From BOKV01 sp041987205 (GTDB lineage: Bacteria; Pseudomonadota; Alphaproteobacteria; Rhizobiales; Rhizobiaceae): DNA of 64,000 nucleotides. Position 1 is the stretch's first letter. The number at the start of each line of letters is the position of its first letter. The DNA lies in contig JBHIWX010000011.1 of NCBI GenBank assembly GCA_041987205.1, positions 1 to 64,000 of the forward strand, in the 5' to 3' direction. A program made the position numbers and the translations under genes. Shown here piece by piece: positions 35,415 through 42,914 of the stretch. The notes under the pieces are model-generated. The model was not told the origin of the DNA. It worked only from the letters and a program-made list of their open reading frames with translations, and made no database searches.

Positions 35415-36698
35415 TCAAAGCAGTTTCAGGAAATCGAGAAGCTGCGCCTTTTCCTTCTCGCTCAGATCGAGCGGCATGACCTCCGAATGGCGGCCATGCG
35501 GGATGATTTCGCCGTTGATGTCGGGGAGGTCGAAGAAGGGGTCGGGCGCCTTGTCGTAGTGGTCGACGACCTGTTCGAGTGTCTCGATCTGGCCGGCATG
35601 CATGTAGGGCGGACGGTCGGCGACGCCGCGCAGCGTGGGCGTCTTGAAGGCGCCTTCGAACAGCTTCTGGTCCTTCGACATGAAGCGCAACTCGCGGCAG
35701 GATTCTTCGGGTGCGTCTGAATGCGGGCCGAGGCATGAGAAGGTGTCGTTGGCGAGCCATTCGACCACGGCGGCCCGGCCCCAGTCGGTGCCGCCGACAT
35801 CGGGCGAGAAGGGTACGCCGGTGTTGTGGAAAAAGTCGTCAGTGAGCAGCGCGCCTGAATGGCAATGGTTGCAGCCGCCCTTGCCGACGAAGAGGCGGAA
35901 GCCGGCCAGTTCGTCTTCGCTCAACTCGTCTTCGGGGGCGGGCGTCTCGTCCTTCAGCGCGGCGGCAACGAAACGGTCGAAGCGGTTTTCCTGCGGCATC
36001 AGGGTGCGCTCGAAGGCGGCGATCGCCTTGCCGATATTGGCGAAGGCGTGGTCGATGGCGAACTGGAGGGAGTCGGGCGTTGCCTGCCAGTTCTCCAGCG
36101 GTTTGCCGGCGACCAGCGGGCTTGCATTGTTCGGCCAGTCCGCGAAGTCGGGCCGTTCGCCGAATACGTCCGCATAGGCCTCGCCGTGATGGGTGAGCAC
36201 GCGCTTGACCACATCGGCGCGGGTGATGCCGTGCTCGACGGGGTTTTCCAGTGGCCCCAGCGCCTGGCTCCACTGGCTGTCCTTGCGTCCGTCCCAGAAG
36301 AACCACACGCCCCACTGGCTGCCGGCGAGCGGCATGGTGCGGCGGAAATTGCGGCTCAAGGCCTGGGCCAGCGGCAGGCCGTCCTGGAACTGCGCGCCGG
36401 GTTGGTGGCAGGAAGCGCAGGCGATCTGCGCGTTGGCGCTCAGCCTCGTGTCGAAGAAGAGCTCCCGGCCGAGTTCGGCGGCTTTCGGGTCGTCGCCGAC
36501 CCGGTTGGACGGGTCGGGCGGCAGCGCTGGCAGGGCAGCCAGCGTGAGCGACTTGGCCAGTTCAAGTTCGGCAGGCGTCAGCGCCTTTTCCTCGCCGGCG
36601 CGTGCAACGATGCGCGGCACGGTGACGGCACCGATCGCGGCGACGATCAGCGCGGGCAGGACGATGTTGACGAGAAAGGCGCGCGGCATAGCAACCAT
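35415..36698 (-). CDS. Di-haem cytochrome c peroxidase family protein (MauG-like)
   Basis: 427 residues. An N-terminal membrane/signal helix (IVLPALIVAAIGAV) directs export. Two c-type haem sites are present: IACASCHQPG (about residue 95) and GGCNHCHSG (about 285). The fold order LFFDTRLS, then RTMPLAGS, FWDGRKDSQWSQAL and KTPTLRGV matches bacterial di-haem peroxidases and MauG. It should use H2O2 or oxidise a protein partner in the periplasm. It follows the FixH-like gene at 54 bp on the same strand, and the two are likely one operon. Confidence 0.88.
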   Translation of the reverse strand: MVAMPRAFLVNIVLPALIVAAIGAVTVPRIVARAGEEKALTPAELELAKSLTLAALPALPPDPSNRVGDDPKAAELGRELFFDTRLSANAQIACASCHQPGAQFQDGLPLAQALSRNFRRTMPLAGSQWGVWFFWDGRKDSQWSQALGPLENPVEHGITRADVVKRVLTHHGEAYADVFGERPDFADWPNNASPLVAGKPLENWQATPDSLQFAIDHAFANIGKAIAAFERTLMPQENRFDRFVAAALKDETPAPEDELSEDELAGFRLFVGKGGCNHCHSGALLTDDFFHNTGVPFSPDVGGTDWGRAAVVEWLANDTFSCLGPHSDAPEESCRELRFMSKDQKLFEGAFKTPTLRGVADRPPYMHAGQIETLEQVVDHYDKAPDPFFDLPDINGEIIPHGRHSEVMPLDLSEKEKAQLLDFLKLL

Positions 36699-36752
36699 GA
36701 TGGCCTTCCGGCAGCGTTCGTCAATGCGTCGGAGCCGCGCTGCGTCAGCGCG

Positions 36753-37196
36753 TCACTTCAGCGTGAAGGAAATCTCTGCGGTGTCCTTGCCGATGGGGCT
36801 GTCGATGGTGAACCGCAACTGCCATTCGCCGATCATGGAGAATTTGACGCCGTCGATATGGTAGGTGCCCGGCGGATCCTCGCTGACCACTTCCGGCGCG
36901 GTCGGCAGGCCGTGGCCATGCGCGGCCATGCCACCGTCGATCGTGATCGTCGCACCGGTCACCGGCTTGCCCTCGGCGTCCTGCACGGTGAGGACCCAGA
37001 CATGGATCGGGCCGACCGGCGGCAGGGGGCTTTCGGTGGTGCCGGCGACAATCTTGTAGAGGCCGTTCTCCGACTGGGTGCCGAGGCCGAACAGCAGCTT
37101 GGCGAGCGCCGGGCCGGATTGGGCGGCAAGGCCGGCGGCCAGAAGTCCGAATGCCAACACGAATATTGCCAGTCTTTTCGACACAAGCTTCTTCAT
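36753..37196 (-). CDS. FixH/YtkA-like exported protein
   Basis: 147 residues. A signal sequence (LAIFVLAFGLLAAGLAA) is followed by an immunoglobulin-like beta domain: IHVWVLTVQDAEGKPVTGAT, GHGLPTAPEV and GEWQLRFTIDSP, which is the FixH/YtkA pattern. Such proteins help copper or haem insertion, or bind metals, in the periplasm. GGGG precedes the start region; an ATG 21 nt upstream in frame is less likely. It is the first gene of a unit with the di-haem peroxidase, so a maturation or partner role is a reasonable guess. Confidence 0.7.
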   Translation of the reverse strand: MKKLVSKRLAIFVLAFGLLAAGLAAQSGPALAKLLFGLGTQSENGLYKIVAGTTESPLPPVGPIHVWVLTVQDAEGKPVTGATITIDGGMAAHGHGLPTAPEVVSEDPPGTYHIDGVKFSMIGEWQLRFTIDSPIGKDTAEISFTLK

Positions 37197-37338
37197 TGGA
37201 TGGGCCCCATGTTCCATGCGTATCTGCGCCGGCGGTTCTGCCGGTCGGCACAGTCGTCCGAGCAGCTTAGGCGCATTTCGCCAGGCGCCGCAAGCGGCCC
37301 CGGCGGGAGCGGTTCGTTCGTAGCGGAATCGGCCGCGA

Positions 37339-38367
37339 TCAGGCGGCGTCTTCCATTTCGCGCTTCCATGCGCCGGTCGCGGCGAGGCCGTTCATCTTCG
37401 CGCGGTGGGTGAAGGCGCGCTGTGCGGCGGCGACGTTTTCCGTCTTGCCCTGCCATGCCGTCAGCGCGGCATGCTGCAGCGCGCGGCCGTAGGAATAGGT
37501 CAGGCGCCACGGCATGTCGTACATGGCGTTCATGGCCGAGAGGTTGGCGGTCGCGTCCTCGTCCGACTGGCCGCCCGACAGGAAGGCAATGCCCGGCACC
37601 AGCGCCGGCACGCAGGCCTTGAGGCAGCGCACGGTCTTTTCGGCGACTTCCTCGGGTGAGGCCTTGGCGCCGGATTTCTGGCCGGGCACGACCATGTTCG
37701 GCTTCAGCACCATGCCTTCCAGATTGACGCCGGCGTCGTAGAGTTCGGTGAACTGGGTCTTGAGCACCCATTCGGTGACTTCGTAGCAGCGCTCGATGGA
37801 GTGGTGCGAATGCGGGCCGTCCATCAGCACTTCCGGCTCGACGATCGGCACGATGCCGGCTTCCTGGCAGAGCGCGGCATAGCGCGCCAGCGCGTGGGCG
37901 TTCGCCTTGACGCAGTTCCAGCTCGGCGTGTCTTCGGTGATCGCGATGACGGCGCGCCATTTGGCGAAGCGGGCGCCGGCCTCGTAGTATTTGACCAGGC
38001 GGTCGCGCAGGCCGTCCAGACCCTCGGTCACGGTCTCGACCTCCGAGCCCGGGATCAGCTTGGCGCCCTTGTCGACCTTGATGCCCGGCACGGAGCCTGC
38101 GGCCTTGATGAGATCGACCAGCGGCGTGCCGTCGGCGGCCTTCTGGAACAGCGTCTCCTCGAACAGGATGACGCCGGAGATGTAGTTCTTCATCGCCTCG
38201 TCGGCGCGGAACAGCATCTCACGGTAGTCGCGGCGGCTGTCCTCGGTCGATTCGACATTGATCGAGTCGAAGCGCTTCTTGATCGTTGCGGTGGATTCGT
38301 CGGCGGCGAGAATGCCCTGACCCTCGGCGGTCATGGCAATGGCGATATCCTCGATACGTTCCATCAT
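37339..38367 (-). CDS. fbaB: Fructose-bisphosphate aldolase, class I
   Basis: 342 residues. The N-terminal GILAADESTATIKKRF, the triose-binding SEVETVTEGLDGL, and the Schiff-base lysine in LEGMVLKPNMV are those of metal-independent class I aldolase. It cleaves fructose-1,6-bisphosphate in glycolysis and Calvin-type cycles. GGGAG lies about 7 nt before the ATG at 38367 (a second ATG follows directly). It is on the same strand as pgk, gap and tkt, but separated from pgk by about 4.5 kb of unrelated genes. Confidence 0.94.
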   Translation of the reverse strand: MMERIEDIAIAMTAEGQGILAADESTATIKKRFDSINVESTEDSRRDYREMLFRADEAMKNYISGVILFEETLFQKAADGTPLVDLIKAAGSVPGIKVDKGAKLIPGSEVETVTEGLDGLRDRLVKYYEAGARFAKWRAVIAITEDTPSWNCVKANAHALARYAALCQEAGIVPIVEPEVLMDGPHSHHSIERCYEVTEWVLKTQFTELYDAGVNLEGMVLKPNMVVPGQKSGAKASPEEVAEKTVRCLKACVPALVPGIAFLSGGQSDEDATANLSAMNAMYDMPWRLTYSYGRALQHAALTAWQGKTENVAAAQRAFTHRAKMNGLAATGAWKREMEDAA

Positions 38368-38569
38368 TTCGTGTCTCCCAGGGAATGAATGGCGCGTCAT
38401 GAGGTCTCGCGCCCGGCAATCGGGCGCCTTGATAGCAGAGCCCTTTCGCCAGTGAAACAGGGCGAATCGTCTCTAATCGGTTGAAATGAAGGTGTGGAGA
38501 ATCTGGAAGGTTTGGCGGCAGGCGGTCGCCGGCGGGACCGACCGTGATCGGTCCTGCCGGCGTGACGGT

Positions 38570-38737
38570 TCAACGTCCCACGCGATTGAGAAAGGCTCGT
38601 GCCGCACGCAACATGTGCGGATCGCACGGCTTGCGCACGATCGTGTTGTTGTCGTTTTCGCCCGTGAATTCGAAGCTGCCCTCGGCAGGCTTGAATTCGC
38701 CGTGGTAAGCGCGACCACGGTTCGCTCGGACACTCAT
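38570..38737 (-). CDS. Small protein of unknown function (55 aa)
   Basis: 55 residues: a basic start (MSVRANRGRAYHGEFKPAEG), a central EFTGENDNNTIVRK, and a helical tail HMLRAARAFLNRVGR. AAGGAG stands 8 nt before the ATG, which supports it being real. No family recognised, no signal or membrane segment. The tail resembles that of the small gene at 42.6 kb (A-A-x-A-F-L-x-R-x-G), which may be distant kinship or chance. It is isolated, with about 200 bp upstream of the aldolase. Confidence 0.6.
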   Translation of the reverse strand: MSVRANRGRAYHGEFKPAEGSFEFTGENDNNTIVRKPCDPHMLRAARAFLNRVGR

Positions 38738-38893
38738 CGTCTGGCTCCTTGAAATATGGCGGCCGTGCCGCCAGGCCTTCGCCATGCCGGCGGTTCCACA
38801 TGGATCGTGCCGGCATGGCTGGGGCTATCTATATTGGCGGCGAACCTGGCGGCGTGCGTTTTGGCACACGACGTTCAGTTGGGATCGCCCGTG

Positions 38894-39850
38894 TCAGGCC
38901 GCCTGGTCCACAGCCACGCACCGGATCGCGATCTGCTCGATATGGCGGTGATCGGTGCCGCAGCATCCGCCCAACACGCGGAGATTCGGCATGATCTGCA
39001 CCAGACGATGGTAGTCGCGGCCCAGTTCCTGCGGATCGCCGGGATCGAGTTCGGTGGCGTTGTCGAGCTCGGCATGGCTCATCCGCGAGGCATTGGCGCG
39101 CAGGCCGTGGATGCGGGAGAGCCAGTCGGCGTCGCTTTCGAGCACGTTCTCGAAATGATCCGGGTGGGCGCAGTTGATCATGAAATAGGCGGCATAGCCG
39201 TCCGTTTCGCGATCGACCTGGCGGATGGCGTCACCCAAGCGCTGACCGGAGGGAAGACGGCCATCGGTCTCCAGCGTGAACGAAATCACAACCGGAATGC
39301 CGGCGGCTTTCGCCGCCCGGACGATGCCGATCGCCTCACCGGAATAGGTGATGGTCATGGCCGTCACCAGATCCGCACCGGCCTGTTCCAGAACGCCGAC
39401 CTGGCGGGTGTGATAGGCTTCCGCCTCTTCCGCCGTCATGAAGGATTCCGGGTTATAGCCGTCGCCGCGCGGACCGATATTGCCCGAGATAACCAGCTTG
39501 CCGCCGGAGTGTTCGAACTCTTCTCGGATCGGGAAGAGCATTTCGACGGCTTCGCGGTTGGCCGCGTCGAGCGCCTCGGGCGTGTAGCCGAGCAGCTTTC
39601 CCCAATCGGAGTGGGCGCGCCAGGTCACGGTTTCCAATACGCAACCCGCGCCATGACGCGCCGCGATCGCCGCATGCTTGCGGAAATAGCGGGCCAGGCG
39701 TTCCTTGCCCTCGGCACTGCGCAGCAGCGGGAATGAGGCGAAGCAGGGCAGGTCGATGCCGTCATGAAAGACCAGCGTGGTCTCCAGGCCGGAATCGCAC
39801 AGATAGTTTTCACCGCCCAGCTGCGGGAGGTCGTTACGGTATTTGCTCAT
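38894..39850 (-). CDS. Homocysteine S-methyltransferase family protein
   Basis: 318 residues forming the zinc-dependent TIM barrel of betaine/S-methylmethionine-homocysteine methyltransferases. Visible are LCDSGLETTLVFHDG at the start, LVISGNIGPRGDGY, FMINCAHPDHF with the first zinc cysteine, and LGGCCGTDHRHIEQI with the other two. It transfers a methyl group to homocysteine to make methionine; the donor cannot be told. The start has AAGGAAC nearby. It is divergent from the TetR gene across 244 bp; TetR may control it. Confidence 0.88.
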   Translation of the reverse strand: MSKYRNDLPQLGGENYLCDSGLETTLVFHDGIDLPCFASFPLLRSAEGKERLARYFRKHAAIAARHGAGCVLETVTWRAHSDWGKLLGYTPEALDAANREAVEMLFPIREEFEHSGGKLVISGNIGPRGDGYNPESFMTAEEAEAYHTRQVGVLEQAGADLVTAMTITYSGEAIGIVRAAKAAGIPVVISFTLETDGRLPSGQRLGDAIRQVDRETDGYAAYFMINCAHPDHFENVLESDADWLSRIHGLRANASRMSHAELDNATELDPGDPQELGRDYHRLVQIMPNLRVLGGCCGTDHRHIEQIAIRCVAVDQAA

Positions 39851-40094
39851 TTTCTTGTTCCTTGGGTCGTAGGGATGCCCCTGATATTCGGTTACAGTCA
39901 GATAGGCAGGCGGACGCCGAGGCTGAAGAATACTTATGGTCGGGCAAGTCGTGATATTTTTTTCCAATAAGTTTCAATGCTTTGTGTCCGGCCGTCGCGA
40001 TTTCGACTTGTGTCTGCAAGTGCAAAGAGGGAAGTAGCTGTACCGTGGGTGCAGTAACGGCCGCCTGAAAAGGGCCGGTGGCGGGAACAAGGCG

Positions 40095-40718
40095 ATGGTA
40101 AGGGCAACGGACACACGCGAGCGGATCATGGACATCGCCGAGCAGGCCATGCTCGACAAGGGGTTCCATGCGACCTCGATCGAGGAGATCATCGCCGCGC
40201 TCGGGATCACCAAGAGCGGTTTCTTCTACCATTTCGCCGACAAGACGGCGCTGGCCCGTGCGCTCATGGAGCGCTACCTGGTCAAGGAAGAGCAGTTCTT
40301 CGACGATATCTTCGACCGGGCGCGGGAGCTCAGCGACGACCCGCTGCAGGCTTTCCTGATCGGCCTGAAGCTGTTCGCCGAGGCGATGTACGATCTGCCC
40401 ACCGCGCATCCGGGCTGTCTGATCGCGACCTATTGCTATCAGGCGAGGCTGTTCGACAACACTATACGCGACATGATGCGGACCGGCGTGTTGAGCTGGC
40501 GTGAGCGGTTCGTCTCGCTGCTTGAAGAGGTCGAACGTGTCTATCCCCCGCGCGACAAGGTCGACCGGGATGCGCTGGCGGACATGATCAATACGGTGGT
40601 GGAGGGCGGGATCGTCATGTCGAAGGCGCTCGACAATCCGAAATCGCTCGGCGATCAGGTGATGCTGTTCCGCTCCTACGTCAAGCTGCTCTATTCGCCG
40701 GTGACGGCCGCCGCCTGA
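40095..40718 (+). CDS. TetR/AcrR family transcriptional regulator
   Basis: 207 residues. The N-terminal helix-turn-helix is classical: RERIMDIAEQAMLDKGFHAT, IEEIIAALGITKSGFFYHFA with the recognition helix. The C-terminal ligand domain is helical and variable. Repressors of this family respond to small hydrophobic or cationic ligands. It lies divergently to the methyltransferase gene and 105 bp upstream of the channel gene, either of which could be a target. Confidence 0.9.
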   Translation: MVRATDTRERIMDIAEQAMLDKGFHATSIEEIIAALGITKSGFFYHFADKTALARALMERYLVKEEQFFDDIFDRARELSDDPLQAFLIGLKLFAEAMYDLPTAHPGCLIATYCYQARLFDNTIRDMMRTGVLSWRERFVSLLEEVERVYPPRDKVDRDALADMINTVVEGGIVMSKALDNPKSLGDQVMLFRSYVKLLYSPVTAAA

Positions 40719-40823
40719 GGACGGCCCGGCCCGGGCCGGGTAAACCTGTGCAACCGGCGGGCAAAGCTTTCTTAACTTCGGTTTCGCATGTTCCGGCAAC
40801 CCGTATGCACCGGGAGTGGAGCG

Positions 40824-41957
40824 TTGCGACTGAATTTCCTGCCGAAATTTCTCCTTTCGATCGGGCTTTTTCCGATCCTCGTCATGGCCACAATCATGGT
40901 CCCCCTTATGGGACCGGTCACGGACGGCGCACGCGCGCAGGAGGCGCCCGCACCGGGCGAGAGCGTGCGTGTGGGTGTCTATGTCAGTCCGCCCTTCGTG
41001 ACGAAAAGCGGTGACGGCTATGGCGGCATGTCGATCGAATTGTGGGAGTCGCTGGCCGGAACACTGAACCTTGAGAGCGATTACAGGGCCTATCCCACGG
41101 TCGGCGCTCTGGTGGATGCGACGGCGGCAGGCGAGATCGACGTTGCGGTGAGCAATCTGACGATCACCAAGGGCAGGGCGGAGCGGATCGACTTCACCTA
41201 TCCCTGGTTCGATGCCGGCCTGCGGATCATGGTCGCCGAGGACCGGATCGCGGGGATCGGCGACGTGTTCCGGGGCCTCCAGGCCTCAGGCTATCTGCGC
41301 GCCTATGGATGGCTGATTTTCGTGATCTTCGCGGCGACGGTCGTGCTGACGATCTTCGACCGCCGGTTCGACAAGGATTTCCCGAAGCGCTGGCGCGAAG
41401 GGCTGGCGGAAAGTTTCTACACGGTCATGTCGGTTGCGACCTCGGGCAGGCCGCCCAGCCGCAAGAACCTGTTCGGCTGGCTAGGCCGTTTCTGGCAGGC
41501 GCTGTGGCTGGTCTGCGGCATCGCGGTGCTCGCCTACGTTACCTCCACAGTGACCACGGTGATGACGACGCTGTCGCTCACCAACGAGATCAGCAGCCTG
41601 GACGATCTGGAAGACCGCACGGTGGGTGCCTTCACCGGCAGCGTGGCGGAGGAATTCGTCATCGAGCAGGGCATGGAGCGGCGTTCCTATCGCGACATCG
41701 ACGCCGCGGTCGCCGCGCTGCGCAGCGGGCGGATCGACGCCATCGTTGGCGATGCGCCGGTGCTGGAGTATTTCGCGCATACCAATCCGGACATTCCGCT
41801 CGACGTGGTGGGGGCGATCTTCGAACCGGACAAATACGGCTTTGCGCTGCCCAAAGGCAGTGCGTTGAGGCGTCCGGTGACGGTCGCGATCATCGGTGCG
41901 CATGAAAGCGACGAGATAGAACGGCTGCGCATCAAGTATTTCGGGGACGATCCGTAG
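40824..41957 (+). CDS. Ionotropic glutamate receptor-like ligand-gated channel
   Basis: 377 residues from a TTG start (GGGAG upstream; an ATG at 40788 lacks such a site). Signal peptide 1-38; substrate-binding half S1 47-145 with VGVYVSPPFV and the R-x-x-R-x-D-F-T-Y-P-W block; membrane helix M1 160-178; re-entrant pore loop about 192-207 (SFYTVMSVATSG); helix M2 222-248; then half S2 to the end with RTVGAFTGS and DAIVGDAPVLEYF. The order S1-M1-P-M2-S2 is that of bacterial GluR0-type channels: a periplasmic solute-binding domain interrupted by a pore. The K+ filter T-V-G-Y-G is absent. The ligand is unknown. Confidence 0.78.
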   Translation: MRLNFLPKFLLSIGLFPILVMATIMVPLMGPVTDGARAQEAPAPGESVRVGVYVSPPFVTKSGDGYGGMSIELWESLAGTLNLESDYRAYPTVGALVDATAAGEIDVAVSNLTITKGRAERIDFTYPWFDAGLRIMVAEDRIAGIGDVFRGLQASGYLRAYGWLIFVIFAATVVLTIFDRRFDKDFPKRWREGLAESFYTVMSVATSGRPPSRKNLFGWLGRFWQALWLVCGIAVLAYVTSTVTTVMTTLSLTNEISSLDDLEDRTVGAFTGSVAEEFVIEQGMERRSYRDIDAAVAALRSGRIDAIVGDAPVLEYFAHTNPDIPLDVVGAIFEPDKYGFALPKGSALRRPVTVAIIGAHESDEIERLRIKYFGDDP

Positions 41958-41975
41958 GCTTAAGGACGGGCAGGG

Positions 41976-42566
41976 ATGGAAGATACAATCGGGTCGGCGC
42001 ACGACCAGTTCTTTCACATCAGGATGATCGTCGGCATCGTGGTCGGCCTGAGCGTCGCCCGCCTGCTGACCGGCCTGGCGCAGTTCGTGCAGCATCCGCT
42101 GCGCGAGCGGATCTATCCGGTCCATCTTGGCTGGGTGATCTTTCTGCTGCTCGGCATCACCCATTTCTGGTGGTTCGAGTTCGGCCTTTCGCGGCTCGAG
42201 CGCTGGAGCTTCGAGATCTATTTCTTCGTGCTCTTCTATGCCGCGCTGTTCTTCTTCATCTGCACGATCCTGTTTCCCGATCGCAAGGACGAGTATTCCG
42301 GCTTCGAGCAGTATTTCCATTCGCGCCAGAAATGGTTCTACGGCCTGCTGGCCTTGCTGTTCCTGGTCGACATTGTCGACACGCTTATCAAGGGTGCGGA
42401 GCATTTCAACGCGGTCGGCGTCGACTATCCCTACCGACAGGTCGTGCTGGCCGCGCTGTCCATGGGGGCCATCTTCGTCGCGGACAGGCGCTACCACATC
42501 GCCTTCGTCATCGTCGCGCTTGGCGCGCAGCTGTGGTGGATCGCGCTCGACTTCTACCTTTACTAG
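41976..42566 (+). CDS. Polytopic membrane protein of unknown function
   Basis: 196 residues with about six hydrophobic helices: MIVGIVVGLSVARLLTGLA, HLGWVIFLLLGITHFWW, then FYAALFFFICTILF and three more near the end. Many Trp/Tyr/His residues sit at helix borders. No family recognised. It begins 18 bp after the channel gene and so is probably in its operon; it could be an accessory subunit, but this is inference from position only. Confidence 0.7.
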   Translation: MEDTIGSAHDQFFHIRMIVGIVVGLSVARLLTGLAQFVQHPLRERIYPVHLGWVIFLLLGITHFWWFEFGLSRLERWSFEIYFFVLFYAALFFFICTILFPDRKDEYSGFEQYFHSRQKWFYGLLALLFLVDIVDTLIKGAEHFNAVGVDYPYRQVVLAALSMGAIFVADRRYHIAFVIVALGAQLWWIALDFYLY

Positions 42567-42589
42567 GCAACGCTCCAGGCGCGTTGGCC

Positions 42590-42787
42590 TCAGCTCCCGA
42601 GCCGCAGCAGGAAAGCCTGTGCAGCGGTGATGAGCCGCGTGTTATCCTCCCTTGCCGAGCCGGTTCGCGCGGTGCCTTGCCGGGTATTGTCGGCGACGAT
42701 ATTCAACCGGGCAGGCGACCGTGCTGCATGTTGAACCACGCAAGTGCGTTGCGTTTCGGTGCTTTCGTGTTCGTGGCGGGCAATCAT
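42590..42787 (-). CDS. Small protein of unknown function (65 aa), YafY-regulon member
   Basis: 65 residues: MIARHEHESTETQRTCVVQH, a polar middle with NIVADNTRQGTAR, and a hydrophobic-helical tail TRLITAAQAFLLRLGS. The start chosen has GGGAG 8 nt upstream; an ATG 15 nt further up has none. The proximal edge of a perfect YafY-type operator lies 57 bp upstream, matching the 55 bp of the VOC gene, and 17 nt at the edge are identical. This shared layout is the main reason to believe in the gene. Function is unknown. It does not overlap pgk. Confidence 0.6.
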   Translation of the reverse strand: MIARHEHESTETQRTCVVQHAARSPARLNIVADNTRQGTARTGSAREDNTRLITAAQAFLLRLGS

Positions 42788-42843
42788 TTCGGATACTCCC
42801 ATGCGGGTGGTGCGCCCTTGATGAATCGCACTGTCGCACAGGG

Positions 42844-42867
42844 CTCCTGACAGCTGACTGTCAGGAG
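42844..42867. promoter_or_regulatory. Operator 3, same perfect inverted repeat as upstream of VOC
   Basis: CTCCTGACA, 6 nt, TGTCAGGAG, extended by one pair to GCTC...GAGC. Read leftward, the 17 nt TGTCAGGAGCCCTGTGC are identical to the edge of operator 1 at 28.6 kb. It lies 57 bp from the 65-residue gene's start and just downstream of the pgk stop. Confidence 0.8.
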
Positions 42868-42914
42868 CGTTCATACGAGGTTCAAATACCTGCACAGGCC
42901 GAATCGGTGGACGG

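Noticed and set aside
39851..40094. A SAM-type riboswitch upstream of the homocysteine methyltransferase
   Set aside because: I looked for the SAM-II core and a long multi-stem leader and found neither; the interval is better explained as a divergent promoter region, perhaps with a TetR site.
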